A DNA stretch of 64,000 nt from Rubrobacteraceae bacterium (GTDB lineage: Bacteria; Actinomycetota; Rubrobacteria; Rubrobacterales; Rubrobacteraceae). The position numbers were made by a program, and so were the translations under genes. The notes beneath the pieces were generated by a model. That model was not told where the DNA came from. It saw only the letters and a program-made list of their open reading frames with translations, and ran no database searches. The DNA is taken from positions 102,137 to 166,136 of the forward strand of contig JAUJNO010000008.1 of NCBI GenBank assembly GCA_030448125.1. The letters run 5' to 3'. Below are positions 1 to 9,307 of the stretch, piece after piece. Every line of letters begins with the position of its first letter. Position 1 is the first letter of the stretch.

Positions 1-1111
1 TAGCCGAAAAGCGTCGGGTACAGGTTGTCGAAGAAGAGGCGCTTGACGAGTTCACCCCGGCTGCGCACGCCGACCTTCTCGAAGACGCGGCGGAGATGGT
101 TCTGGACGGTATGCTCGGAGATAAAGAGAGTTCGGGAGATCCGAGACGTGGAGAGACCGCGTAAGACAAATTTCACGATCTCCTCCTCGCGCGGGCTCAG
201 ACCGTAGGAAGTCATGCTGAAAGGCAGCAATTCTTCGGGCTTCGTGGGTTCTATTATGATCACCGTCTCCGCGCGCCGCTCCGGGATCGCCTCGGTCAGA
301 GAACCGTACAGCGTCAACCACCGCCCCGAGCGTGCTCGTGCGCGTAGACTCGGGACGCTCTCCTCGTCCCGGTTGCGCTCGGGACTCAGTGCACGCCGGA
401 GCAACAAGAATACCGTGTGGAGCGCCCGAGGAAGACCATACCACTCCCGCCATCCGGGACCGAGGTCTTCGAGATCCCGCAGCCAGCGCTCCGCCGCCGG
501 CGTGTGCTGGACCACATTCCCTTGATAGTCAAGGGTCAGAACTCCTGGAACGTCTGTCCCGCCCTCTTCGACGGGGGTCTGCACGCGGAGCGCGGCCATC
601 TTGAGACCGTTGCCCAGGTGCGGGGCGATGCGGCGGAGAAGGTTGGCCTCCCGGGGCTTGAAGTCCGGGCTTCCCGACTCGCGGACCAGGTCCATGGAGC
701 CCCAGAGATACCCGCCGGAGGTAAAGGCGCCGCGCATCTCGTAGGCGTCCCGATCGGACGAAGATACTCCACGTAGCGGGTGGAGCGCTCCAGATCGCCA
801 CCCGTGGTTTCGGAGAGGAGGGCTACGGACTGGTGGGTGTCCACCATCCGGCGAACGCTCTGGTGATGCTCGAAGTAGAGACGCTCGAGCGACCAGAAGA
901 TATCATCCGCGCCACCCATCTCCTCGGCCATGCCGTGCGTGATAAAGCCGCTCGCCGGGTCCTTCGTGGAGGCGCAATACGCCTCGAACGGCACCACGCG
1001 CCGCAAACGTTCGATCACCTCGCCCAGCAGCGCCGGCCCGTCGAGCCGCCCCGCGCAACAGAGCCTCTTCACTTCGGAGAAAGTCCGCTCCTCCAGAACA
1101 CCGTCCACCAT
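1..1111 (-). pseudogene. LuxR-family transcriptional regulator, frameshifted and cut by the window edge
   Basis: The first 120 codons (from ATG 1111) encode a sensory N-terminal region. Near position 750 the frame is lost and continues one frame over, starting at a D-A-Y-E-M-R stretch, and then stays open to the window edge. The last 65 residues are a clear LuxR-type helix-turn-helix: a G-L-S-P-R-E-E-E start, an I-S-E-H-T-V-Q-N-H-L recognition helix and a V-G-V-R-S-R-G-E-L end. The frame is restored by one extra G in the GGG run at about 750-752, so this is more likely a sequencing indel than a dead gene. It is divergent from the cupin gene and shares a 190-bp regulatory region with it. The ligand is unknown. 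Confidence 0.8.
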
Positions 1112-1159
1112 CGTACCTCCTGACCACGTCCTGCGTGGGATTATGCCTCAGATGGCAAT

Positions 1160-1180
1160 CTCATTCATCTCTCGAATGAG
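1160..1180. promoter_or_regulatory. inverted repeat CTCATTC-N7-GAATGAG
   Basis: Perfect 7-bp arms with a 7-bp spacer lie in the divergent region between the luxR-type gene and the cupin gene. This is a candidate operator, possibly for the LuxR-type protein itself; no evidence assigns the binding protein. Confidence 0.4.
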
Positions 1181-1215
1181 TGATCTTCCCCTCCCCGCCC
1201 AAATTCGGCAGATAA

Positions 1216-1237
1216 ATATGACAGATTCCTGTCATAT
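1216..1237. promoter_or_regulatory. inverted repeat ATATGACAG-N4-CTGTCATAT
   Basis: Perfect 9-bp arms separated by ATTC lie 67 bp upstream of the cupin start. The length and symmetry fit a dimeric repressor or activator site. It probably controls the cupin gene and perhaps also the divergent regulator. Confidence 0.55.
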
Positions 1238-1303
1238 CCAGACTCCGGTCCGGGATCTACAGTTCGACTTGATAGGTAGCGTACTCGAAAGGAGGAGAAA
1301 GCA

Positions 1304-1822
1304 ATGAGCGCTGCAAGGACGATCATCCGCGGGGAGGGAGAGGGGGAGCGCCTCTGGTTTGCCGGCGGAGGTGTGCACGTCTGGAAGGCGACCGCTGAGG
1401 AGACCGACGGGGCGTTCCTCCTGGTGGAAGACCGGATGACGCAAGGCAAGACGACCCCGCTTCACACCCACCCGAACCTGGACGAGACTTTGATCGTGCT
1501 CGAGGGAGAGATCCTAGTCTACGCTGAGGGCAGAGAGCATCGGGTGGGGACGCATGGTGTTGCGGCGGCTCCGCGCGGCGATGCGCATGCGTTCATGGTC
1601 ACCTCAGAGAGCGCGCTAATTCTCTTCCTGCAGACCCCTGGAAGCGGCGAGGCCTTCTACAGGGATGCAAGCGAACCGGCGACTGACGAGACCGACGCGG
1701 AGAGGCCACCGGACTTGGATCGCCTCCGGGCAGCTGCGGAGCGCCACCCCGACATCATACAGATCCTGGGTCCGCCTCCGTTCGAAGCGGCAAAGGAGGG
1801 TGCTGCTACTGCCGGGTCCTAG
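1304..1822 (+). CDS. cupin-domain protein
   Basis: 172 residues with a single cupin barrel. The metal-binding motif 1 is visible as P-L-H-T-H-P-N-L-D-E-T followed by L-E-G-E, about residues 48-65, giving the usual His-x-His and Glu ligands. The start is set by a strong AAAGGAGGAG site 6 bp upstream of ATG. Small single-domain cupins of this kind are metal-dependent enzymes or effector-binding proteins acting on small organic substrates; the substrate cannot be read from sequence. A Glu/Pro-rich C-terminal tail follows the barrel. The gene is monocistronic behind two inverted repeats and divergent from a LuxR-type regulator, which suggests inducible expression. Confidence 0.85.
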   Translation: MSAARTIIRGEGEGERLWFAGGGVHVWKATAEETDGAFLLVEDRMTQGKTTPLHTHPNLDETLIVLEGEILVYAEGREHRVGTHGVAAAPRGDAHAFMVTSESALILFLQTPGSGEAFYRDASEPATDETDAERPPDLDRLRAAAERHPDIIQILGPPPFEAAKEGAATAGS

Positions 1823-2029
1823 GACGAGTAAGTTAGCGGTAGCGCTCAAGGTGTTAGCTAAATATTCTCTGTAGGTGCAAGCTCTTGCCAACGCTGTTTT
1901 TATCGGTAATAGTCAAAGTGTATGAAACTATAGGTAGCGGCTAAGAACTTCGTCCCCTCATGTGGTCACCTAGCGGGGCGGAGGGAGCTAGTGGTGCAAC
2001 CGGCTACCTTGGAGAAAAGGAGGAGGCGC

Positions 2030-2675
2030 ATGAAGCGCATCGTTTTGGTTCTTGCTGTAGCCGCTGTATTAGCACTACTGCCTGGTACGGCAGTGGCTCA
2101 AACCAGCACTGCTCAGCCTGGTAGATCCACCTCCGGAGGTCGCTCAGCTGCGCCAGCAGTACGAGGGACTTACTCCAGAACAGATAAAGGCCGCAGGGTA
2201 CGAGCCTCACAGCCCGTGCGTTCCGAACCCTATGGGTGCCGGGGCTATGGGAATTCACGCTATGAACCAGGAACTCTTCGAGGCCCAGTTCCCGAAGGGG
2301 GAGATGGATCCAGCGAACCCACCCGTAATCTTGCTTGATCAGAACAACAAGGTTCTCGGGATAGAGTGGGAGGCCAAGGATGTGGGGCAGGGACCGATGG
2401 AACTGTTCGGACAAACCATCCAGATTCAGCCAGGGCATCCAGGGGCGGAGGATCCTCACTACATGCTGCACATCTACTTCAAGCCCGATGGCAAGGTGTT
2501 GTTTGGCACGGATCCCCAAACTGCGTTCGACCCCAAGCTTAGCTGTGATGAGCTGCCTGCTTCAGGAGGCGTAGTGTCTCCTGCCCAGCTTGGCGGCATA
2601 CTGGCAGCAGGTCTTGCGGGAAGCCTCGCTATTCTAGGCGTAGCTCTCGTTGTGCGGAAGCAGCGAGCATCTTAA
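2030..2675 (+). pseudogene. secreted protein with C-terminal LPxSG-type wall-anchor signal, frameshifted
   Basis: ATG 2030 follows an AAAAGGAGGAGG site and starts a signal peptide (positive start, hydrophobic core, A-V-A-Q cleavage site). The frame breaks at about 2115-2118; the remainder is open in another frame from L-V-D-P-P-P-E-V onward to 2675. The mature part has no family I recognise. It ends with the wall-anchor layout: L-P-A-S-G-G, a hydrophobic segment rich in Gly, Ala and Leu, then R-K-Q-R. The sorting motif resembles those at 20155, 46285, 61185 and 62615. One extra base (or two missing) at the CAGCCTGG site would explain the break, so the gene may be intact in the organism. Confidence 0.65.
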
Positions 2676-2698
2676 CCCTACACTCGACCTCTCTACAG

Positions 2699-2725
2699 GA
2701 CAGGACGGTCTGATACCGTCCTGTC
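2699..2725 (+). terminator. hairpin terminator after the wall-anchored protein
   Basis: Perfect 11-bp stem (GACAGGACGGT with its complement) around a 5-nt loop CTGAT, 23 bp after the stop codon at 2675 and followed by a short TTG tract. It separates this gene from the downstream methyltransferase. Confidence 0.7.
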
Positions 2726-2806
2726 TTGCTGAAGCGAAGGGGCCGACCTGCCCTTGGAAGACGCCTTGTTCGCCGCCGCAGGTACGCTAGAAAGGAGCAC
2801 AACGAG

Positions 2807-3819
2807 ATGAATAACCCCCCTACTCCTGACGGAATCATGCAGCTCGGCCTCGGGTTCTGGGGCTCCAAGACGCTGTTGAGCGCGGTCGAGATCGGCCTGT
2901 TCACCGAGCTTGCCAAAGATCCTCTCGACTTCGAGACGCTTTCCGAACGTCTTATGCTCCACCCGCGCAGCGCGAGAGACTTCCTAGACGCGCTCGTTGC
3001 CCTGGGCATGCTGGAGCGAGACCACGATCGGTACGCGAACACCCCCGAAACCGACCTCTTCCTCGACCGGACGAAGCCTTCGTACATCGGTGGTATTCTT
3101 GAGATGGCCAATGCGCGACTGTACCCGTTCTGGGGTTCTCTCACAGAGGCGTTACGTACCGGCCAGCCGCAGAACGAAGCAAAAGGAGGAGGCGAGGACT
3201 TCTTCGCCGCCATCTACGCCGATCCGGGTCGGCTCAAGAGTTTTCTAGAGGCCATGACGGGCATCAGCCTGGGCGCGGCGATGGCAATCGCGAACAAGTT
3301 CCCCTGGGACCGCTACGAGACCTTCGTAGACGTCGGAGTGGCTCAGGGCGGGCTGCCGGTACAGGTGGCGCTGGCCCACGGACACCTCTCGGGCGGCGGG
3401 TTTGATCTGCCACCCGTCGGCCCGGTCTTCGAGGAATACGTCGATTCGCATGGTCTTGGTGATAGGTTGCACTTCTACCCAGGCAACTTCTTTGAGGATC
3501 CACTGCCGTCGGCGGACGTACTGGTGATGGGGCACATCTTGCACGACTGGGACCTTGAGCAAAAACGGATGCTGCTCGGTAAGGCCTACGAGGCACTTCC
3601 CGAGGGCGGAGCGCTGATCGTCTACGAGGCGATGATCGACGACGAGCGAAGAGAGAACGCTTTCGGGCTGCTGATGAGCCTGAACATGTTGATTGAGACG
3701 CCAGGAGGCTTTGACTATACAGGCGCCGACTGCTCCGCTTGGATGCGCGAGACGGGGTTCCGGGAAACGTACGTCGAACACCTCGTGGGCCCGACTCGAT
3801 GGTGGTGGGGATCAAATAG
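2807..3819 (+). CDS. SAM-dependent O-methyltransferase (hydroxyneurosporene/caffeate O-methyltransferase type)
   Basis: An N-terminal winged-helix dimerisation domain (I-G-L-F-T-E-L, about residues 28-34) is followed by a Rossmann methyltransferase domain with F-V-D-V-G at about 180, G-N-F-F-E-D-P-L-P at 226-234, and H-I-L-H-D-W-D near 244, which carries the catalytic-type His of plant-like O-methyltransferases. Start ATG 2807 follows GAAAGGAGC. The normal C-terminus ([10 protein letters not shown], stop 3817-3819) is one frame away: the read GGGCCCGAC at 3788-3795 lacks one C. As read, the frame would instead run to 4039 with an unrelated tail. The substrate is unknown. Confidence 0.8.
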
Positions 3820-3891
3820 TGCGCGGATAGCGGTACATCGGCTGGGCCTGATGCAACGGTTAAGCGTTGTTTTCCGGTTGAAAAACGGGTC

Positions 3892-4098
3892 TTACTCCTG
3901 TAGCCTACACATTACAGCGCCTTTCCCCTCGGTCGTCTCCATCTCGAAGTCCGGGGCTTTGGAGCCGGGTTGCGGTCCCTCGCCCCGTAGGGTCTGCCAG
4001 AGGTCGGCTAGCAGGTGCTTGGGGCGAAAGTGTTCGTAATTGTACTCATCCAGCTGTCGTCGGTTTCCTAGCGGGCTCGGTGTGCACAGGGAGGTCAA
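3892..4098 (-). pseudogene. truncated peroxiredoxin-like (redoxin domain) N-terminus
   Basis: 68 residues from a TTG start. Residues 16-60 read like the beginning of an AhpC/TSA-type redoxin: a [12 protein letters not shown] leader, then P-G-S-K-A-P-D-F-E, which normally precedes the thioredoxin fold. The protein stops before the catalytic cysteine, so it cannot be a working peroxidase. It abuts the 3' end of the frameshifted methyltransferase and probably marks an old deletion or recombination point. Confidence 0.5.
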
Positions 4099-4648
4099 GT
4101 CGGGGGTTCCCGCTTCGGGATAGACATCTGTTGCTCCGAATCCTCTTTGTTCTTCTCACGAAGGCTCATCACCCTGCGCGGCGCGATCCACTACACTCTG
4201 CGCGTCTTCTCCTCGACCGCGCCCCGGGCGCGTGGCAAATCCGAAACGAGGAGGACGGGGCCCGAAGAGGCACGCGGAAACGTCCCTCGTACGCCCTTCT
4301 CTTGAGCGTCGCACGACCCGCATTTCAGAGAACCTCGATCTCTAGGCGCATTCATCAGACAGATCCTAGTCCTCCGAGTCTTCCGAATACTCGTATAGTG
4401 ACTTCATCTCACCCATTCTACGCCACCCGCTTATCGAAGCGACCTCTTATCTCAAGCGGTACAATGCTCTCGCCGGGTGCGAGATCTCACTGGGAGATCT
4501 CTACTACCGGGGGTGTGGGGCAAACGTCGCGAACAGACTGAAGGTATTGGGTCCTCGTTACCTGGGGCGCTGTGATTGGCGAGCCAGCAGGCCTCTTTGT
4601 ACGGGTGAACACGGATTTCGTCCTGGACGTGCGAAAGGAGAGTCGAGG
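4099..4648. other. 550-bp stretch without a recognisable gene
   Basis: Open frames here give Arg/Pro-rich translations with no domain and no ribosome binding site. It separates the peroxiredoxin stump from the phaEC operon and presumably holds the phaE promoter, but I see no convincing -35/-10 pair. Confidence 0.4.
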
Positions 4649-5371
4649 GTGTCGGAAGGAACGAGGCCGGGCACGGACCCGTTGGAGCTCTGGAGGCGCT
4701 GGTACGACGCGACCTTCGAGGCGTGGGCGAACTTCCTACCGGGGGGCAACGAAGGGGCCCGCACAGACCCCTTCGCTCCTTACCGGCGGTTGTTCGAGGG
4801 CCTGCAAGAAAAAGACGCCGCCGGACCCGAGGACCTGTACGAAACCTGGCTGCATTGGACACAGGCGACCTTCCAGACCTGGCAGAGGGCCGTGGAGACG
4901 GGGGCGAGGTTCGCGGAGCTCGCGGCCCCGCGCTACGTGGAGGCCGCCGGGGAGGTCCAAAAACAGATGCTGAACGGGGAAGATGGCTTTCCCACGGACC
5001 CCATGGACTTCTACAAGAGACTGTACAACGCCACGAGCAAGCCGTTCGCCAGGCTGGCCGACGACGTTTTGAGGGACGAGGCGTACCTTGAGATCTCCAA
5101 ACGCTCCCTCGACTATTACTCGATCTTCGACGGCATCTTCCGCCGCGCCTCCGAGCAGTTCTTCGGCAACCTCCGGCTGCCCACCGTCTCGGACACCACT
5201 CAGATGGCAGGGCTCATCGTGGGCCTGGACGACAGGGTCGACCGCGTGGAGGAGATGTTGGAGGACTTCGAGGAGCGCCTGGGGCGGGTCGAAGAGAGGC
5301 TGGAAGGGCTGGACCGCATCGAGGACAAGCTGGACCGGCTGCTCGCGGCGACGAGCGAGGAGTCGGCTTAA
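4649..5371 (+). CDS. phaE: class III poly(R)-hydroxyalkanoate synthase subunit PhaE
   Basis: 240 residues from GTG 4649, which lies 8 bp after GAAAGGAG; an earlier in-frame ATG at 4547 has no such site. The sequence is rich in Trp and aromatic residues in the first half (L-E-L-W-R-R-W-Y-D, W-L-H-W-T-Q-A-T-F-Q-T-W) and ends in an acidic/basic coiled coil (V-E-E-M-L-E-D-F-E-E-R-L repeats), as expected for PhaE. PhaE forms the heteromeric class III synthase with PhaC and is needed for its activity and granule binding. It lies 19 bp upstream of phaC in one operon. Confidence 0.88.
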   Translation: MSEGTRPGTDPLELWRRWYDATFEAWANFLPGGNEGARTDPFAPYRRLFEGLQEKDAAGPEDLYETWLHWTQATFQTWQRAVETGARFAELAAPRYVEAAGEVQKQMLNGEDGFPTDPMDFYKRLYNATSKPFARLADDVLRDEAYLEISKRSLDYYSIFDGIFRRASEQFFGNLRLPTVSDTTQMAGLIVGLDDRVDRVEEMLEDFEERLGRVEERLEGLDRIEDKLDRLLAATSEESA

Positions 5372-5390
5372 GAAAGGGAGGAGCCAGAAA

Positions 5391-6458
5391 ATGGCAAACG
5401 AGAATGGCGCGCCCGCGGACCTGTGGGGCCTCTTCGACAAGTACGCCGAGGGCGTCAAGACCATCGTCGAGGGCGCCCAGGCCGACACCGGCCAGACGCC
5501 CAAAGAGGTGATCTGGACCAAGAACAAGGCTAAGCTCTACCATTACCAGAGCCAGGCCGAAAAGAAGCACCCTGTTCCCGTGCTCTTGATCTACGCGCTC
5601 GTCAACCGCTCGTACATCCTGGACCTCATACCGGGCAACAGCTTCGTCGAGTACCTGCTAAACGAGGGCTTCGACGTGTACATGCTCGACTGGGGCGTTC
5701 CGGGCAGGGAGGACAAAGACCTCTCGTTCGAGAACTACGTCCTCGACTACATGCCCCGGGCCGTAAAAAAGGTCTTGAGGAACTCGGGTGCCGAGGAGTT
5801 TACCCTCTTCGGCTACTGCATGGGCGGGACCATGGCCGCCATGTACGCCGCCCTCTTCCCCGACAAGCCCCTCAAGAACCTGGTCCTGCTCGCAGCACCC
5901 ATCGACTTCGCGCCGGAGAAGTCGGACCTCTACGGGCTGTGGTTCAGCGACAGGTACCAGGACCCCGACCTCATCATGGAGACCTTCGGCAACGTGCCGG
6001 CGCCTCTGGCCTACGCGGGGACCGCCACGCTCCGACCCGTGGACAACTACGTCGGCGCGTACGTAACCATGTGGGACCTACTCATGAAGGAGAATCTCAC
6101 GGAGGGCTGGCGGGCGATGAACAAGTGGGCAAACGAGCCCGTGCCGGTGCCCGGCGCCGCCTTCAAGCAGTGGGTAGTGGACTTCTACCAGCAGAACAAG
6201 CTCGTCAAGGGCGAGCTCATGCTGCGCGGCCGCCGGGTGGATCTCTCGAACATAGAATGTCCCGTCCTGAACCTAACGGGCGAGAAGGACCACCTCGTCT
6301 TCTGCGGCCAGGCCGAACCGGTTATGGACCTCATCGGCAGTGAGGACAAGGAATTCGTCGTCCTCGACGCCGGCCATGTGGGGCTGGTCATGGGCCGCAG
6401 CGCCAAAAAGGACCTGTGGCCGCAGGTGAGCAACTGGCTGGAGCCCCGCTCGGAGTAG
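5391..6458 (+). CDS. phaC: class III poly(R)-hydroxyalkanoate synthase subunit PhaC
   Basis: 355 residues, the normal length for class III PhaC. It polymerises (R)-3-hydroxyacyl-CoA, mainly 3-hydroxybutyryl-CoA, into storage polyester on the granule surface. The alpha/beta-hydrolase catalytic triad is visible: Cys143 in the lipase-like box G-Y-C-M-G-G, Asp300 in G-E-K-D-H-L, and His329 in D-A-G-H-V-G. ATG 5391 follows AAAGGGAGGAG. It is downstream of phaE in the same operon. The window also holds acetoacetyl-CoA synthetase, 3-hydroxybutyrate dehydrogenase and a thiolase, which fit PHB synthesis and reuse, but no phaB or PHA depolymerase is seen next to it. Confidence 0.95.
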   Translation: MANENGAPADLWGLFDKYAEGVKTIVEGAQADTGQTPKEVIWTKNKAKLYHYQSQAEKKHPVPVLLIYALVNRSYILDLIPGNSFVEYLLNEGFDVYMLDWGVPGREDKDLSFENYVLDYMPRAVKKVLRNSGAEEFTLFGYCMGGTMAAMYAALFPDKPLKNLVLLAAPIDFAPEKSDLYGLWFSDRYQDPDLIMETFGNVPAPLAYAGTATLRPVDNYVGAYVTMWDLLMKENLTEGWRAMNKWANEPVPVPGAAFKQWVVDFYQQNKLVKGELMLRGRRVDLSNIECPVLNLTGEKDHLVFCGQAEPVMDLIGSEDKEFVVLDAGHVGLVMGRSAKKDLWPQVSNWLEPRSE

Positions 6459-6705
6459 CGAAAACAACGAGCATCTTCGCCGGCAGAACGCCGTTCAGCC
6501 ATCACATTCCTTGACGCCTGAGCGCGCGTCGTTCTCCGGCGAGGTTCTGGAGGGCAAGGGGCAGGAAGCGTAACCGGGCTGCCGCCATGACCGGTTGCGG
6601 CCTTCTCGCCCCTTTCTCGATCGTATCAGGACCAAGCGTGCCGCCTGGCGACCGCTTCGGGATCACCCCGAAGCCCACCTCGTCCCAATACCGCACAGGC
6701 CCTGC

Positions 6706-6735
6706 TTGAGACCCAAAAGATGTTGTTGCTACAAT
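6706..6735 (+). promoter_or_regulatory. sigma-70-type promoter of the acyl-CoA synthetase
   Basis: TTGAGA, an 18-bp spacer and TACAAT, ending 33 bp before the TTG start at 6769. This placement supports the short start over a longer open frame that begins at 6595, upstream of the promoter. Confidence 0.6.
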
Positions 6736-6768
6736 ACTCTAAGCCAACTTTGGGAAAGGGAGTTTGTT

Positions 6769-8364
6769 TTGGAGCAGGAACAACAAGGAAAAGTGTACCG
6801 TAGCGAGCTTACGCCCGTGAGCTTTCTCAGGCGCAACGCTTACATGTTCCCGGACAAGGTCGCTATCGTCCATGGGGACCGGCGCTACACCTACCAGCAG
6901 TTCGAGGAGCGAGTAAACCGGCTCTCCTCCAGACTGCGCGACGCGGGGCTCCGGAAGCACGACCGGGTGGCCTTTCTCGCTCCTAACATTCCCCAGCTCC
7001 TGGAGGCGCACTTCGCCGTGCCCGATGCCGGGTGCGTTCTGGTGCCCATGAACACGCGCCTGGGCTCCGATGAGGTCGGTTACATCCTCGAGCACTCGGG
7101 CGCGAAGATGCTCTTCGTGGACGCGGAGCTGGAGAAGCTCGTAGAGCCGCTGGACACCTCGGGGATAGAGGTCGTACGAATCGACGATACCGGGGAGAGT
7201 GGCGACCCCTACGAGGACTACCTGGCCGAAGGATCGCCGGAGACGCTGCCCAGCGTGCTGGAGGACGAGGAAGAGACCATCGCCATCAACTACACTTCGG
7301 GCACCACGGGAAAGCCAAAGGGCGTGATGTATAGCCACCGCGGTGCCTACCTCAACGCCCTGGGCGTCGCGCTCGCGCTGAATATGAACTCCGATTCGGT
7401 CTTTTTGTGGGTTCTTCCGATGTTCCACTGCTGTGGCTGGTGTTACACCTGGGGTGTCACGGCCATCGCCGGGACGCACGTTTGCCTGAGAAAAGTCGAG
7501 CCGGGCAGGATGTGGGAGCTATTCGAGTCCGAGGGCATAACCCACTACTGCGGTGCGCCGACGGTCCAGATCCCACTCGTCAACCACGAAAACGCCCACG
7601 AGCTCGACCACCAGGTCATCACCGCGATCGGAGGGTCACCCGCGGGTCCCGCGCTCCTCGAGAAGTTCCAGAACCTGAACATCCAACCCATTCATCTCTA
7701 CGGTCTGACCGAGACCTACGGTCCCGACACTATCTGCGCCTGGCGCGAAGAGTGGGACGAGCTCTCCATAGAGGAGAAGGCGCAGAAACTCGCCCGCCAG
7801 GGACAGTCTCACGTAACGACGTCCAACATCGTGCGGGTGGTGGACGAGAACATGAACGACGTCCCGCGCGACGGCGAGACGATGGGCGAGATCGTGACAC
7901 GTGGCAACACCGTGATGAAGGGCTACTTCGAGGATGAAGAGGAGACCGAGAAGTCCTTCGAGGGCGGCTGGTTCCACACGGAGGACATCGCCGTGTGGCA
8001 CCCTGACGGGTACGTCGAGATCCGGGACCGCGATAAGGACGTGATCATCTCCGGCGGCGAGAACATCTCGTCGGTCGAGGTAGAGCAGACCATCGAAAAA
8101 CACCAGGCCGTGATGGAGGTCGCCGTAGTCTCCACGCCCGATGAGCAATGGGGTGAGCGCCCGAAGGCCTATGTCGCTCTCAAGGAGGGTGAGGAGGCGA
8201 CCGAAGAGGAGATCATAGACTTCTGCAAGGAGCGGATTGCCCGCTTCAAGGCCCCGGCCGGCGTCGAGTTCGTCGACGAACTCCCCAAGACCTCCACCGG
8301 CAAGATACAGAAGTACGAGCTGCGCGAGCAGGAGTGGGAAGGTCAGGAACGGCGCGTCGGTTAG
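6769..8364 (+). CDS. medium/long-chain acyl-CoA synthetase (AlkK/FadD-like, AMP-forming)
   Basis: 531 residues from TTG 6769, after a GAAAGGGAG site. The AMP-binding P-loop-like motif is Y-T-S-G-T-T-G-K-P-K-G; the acyl-binding region reads P-M-F-H-C-C-G-W-C-Y-T-W-G, typical of the AlkK and 3-methylthiopropionyl-CoA ligase group. The Y-G-L-T-E-T motif, the hinge region D-R-D-K-D-V-I-I-S-G-G-E-N-I-S, and the C-terminal lysine in P-K-T-S-T-G-K-I-Q-K are all present. It activates fatty acids to acyl-CoA at the expense of ATP. It is convergent with the downstream 3-hydroxyacyl-CoA dehydrogenase and close to phaEC, fitting fatty-acid supply to beta-oxidation and PHA. Confidence 0.9.
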   Translation: MEQEQQGKVYRSELTPVSFLRRNAYMFPDKVAIVHGDRRYTYQQFEERVNRLSSRLRDAGLRKHDRVAFLAPNIPQLLEAHFAVPDAGCVLVPMNTRLGSDEVGYILEHSGAKMLFVDAELEKLVEPLDTSGIEVVRIDDTGESGDPYEDYLAEGSPETLPSVLEDEEETIAINYTSGTTGKPKGVMYSHRGAYLNALGVALALNMNSDSVFLWVLPMFHCCGWCYTWGVTAIAGTHVCLRKVEPGRMWELFESEGITHYCGAPTVQIPLVNHENAHELDHQVITAIGGSPAGPALLEKFQNLNIQPIHLYGLTETYGPDTICAWREEWDELSIEEKAQKLARQGQSHVTTSNIVRVVDENMNDVPRDGETMGEIVTRGNTVMKGYFEDEEETEKSFEGGWFHTEDIAVWHPDGYVEIRDRDKDVIISGGENISSVEVEQTIEKHQAVMEVAVVSTPDEQWGERPKAYVALKEGEEATEEEIIDFCKERIARFKAPAGVEFVDELPKTSTGKIQKYELREQEWEGQERRVG

Positions 8365-8434
8365 CTCCTCCTCATACAGAGACAACCTGTCAGGATGTTC
8401 TGAACCTTACGGAACAGCCACCACACACCCCACT

Positions 8435-9307
8435 TCAGGATTCTTCCGGGTACTCGTAGAAGCCCCCGCCGGTCTTCCGGCCGAGCCTGCCGGCGCGGAC
8501 CAGCTCTTTGAGGAGGCGCGGGGGCGCGTAGTAGGGGTCGCCCAGCTCTTCGTGGACGTAGGAGATCACGTCGAGACCCACGTCGAGGCCAATGAAGTCC
8601 CCGAGCTCGAACGGCCCGATCGGGAACCCGATCCCCTTCTTGACCAGCAGGTCTATCTCCTCCTTGCTCGCCACCCCCTCCTCCAATAGCCGCGCCGCCT
8701 CGATGAGCATCGGCATGAGGAAACGATTCCCCACGAAACCGGGTACGTCCTTCTTCAGGACGACCGGTAGCTTACCGAAAGAGGTTATAAGAGCCTTCAC
8801 CTTCTCGACGGTCTCGTCGCTCGTGAGGAGGCCGCGTGGCACCTCGACCGCCTCGCGGACCGGCGGCGGGGTGAAGAAGTGCGTCCCGCAGACCTTGTCG
8901 GGCCTCCCGGTGGCGGAGGCGAGATCGGTGATGGAGATGGAGGAGGTGTTGGTGAGGAGAAGGGCTCCGGACGGCAGTATCTCGTCGAGCGCGGCGAAGA
9001 CTTCCTTCTTCGGCCTAACCTTCTCGACGATGGCCTCGATGGCCGCCTCGACCCCGGCCATATCCTCGAGGTTCACGGTCCAGTGGATGCGGTCGTAGTG
9101 CTCCTCGGCTTCCTTCTCGGAGAAGGCGTCTCTCCCCACGAAGCGCGAGAGACCGTCGCGGACGTAGAGCTGGGCCTTTTCGAGGGCATCGACGGAGAGG
9201 TCGCAGGCGACGACCTGGTGGCCGGTCTGGGCGGCGAGCTGGACGATGCCGGCGCCCATCGTGCCGACGCCGAGGACGCCGACGGTATGGGCGCCGTTCG
9301 AGTCCAC
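8435..9307 (-). CDS. 3-hydroxyacyl-CoA / 3-hydroxybutyryl-CoA dehydrogenase
   Basis: 290 residues from a GTG that overlaps the stop codon of the upstream kinase-like gene (TAGTG), so it is translationally coupled. The N-terminal Rossmann domain has the NAD motif G-V-G-T-M-G-A-G at residues 13-20. The catalytic His lies in G-T-H-F-F-T-P-P; P-G-F-V-G-N-R and the C-terminal G-R-K-T-G-G-G-F-Y-E-Y segment are family hallmarks. It oxidises (S)-3-hydroxyacyl-CoA to 3-oxoacyl-CoA with NAD; the single-domain length is that of short-chain (butyryl) enzymes. It forms an operon with the phosphotransferase-fold gene. Confidence 0.92.
   Translation of the reverse strand: MDSNGAHTVGVLGVGTMGAGIVQLAAQTGHQVVACDLSVDALEKAQLYVRDGLSRFVGRDAFSEKEAEEHYDRIHWTVNLEDMAGVEAAIEAIVEKVRPKKEVFAALDEILPSGALLLTNTSSISITDLASATGRPDKVCGTHFFTPPPVREAVEVPRGLLTSDETVEKVKALITSFGKLPVVLKKDVPGFVGNRFLMPMLIEAARLLEEGVASKEEIDLLVKKGIGFPIGPFELGDFIGLDVGLDVISYVHEELGDPYYAPPRLLKELVRAGRLGRKTGGGFYEYPEES

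Noticed and set aside
3820..4039. C-terminal extension of the methyltransferase
   Set aside because: It arises from a missing C at about 3790; the natural end D-S-M-V-V-G-I-K is one frame away.
6595..6768. N-terminal extension of the acyl-CoA synthetase from ATG 6595
   Set aside because: It would start upstream of the promoter at 6706-6735 and adds an Arg/Pro-rich non-conserved segment.
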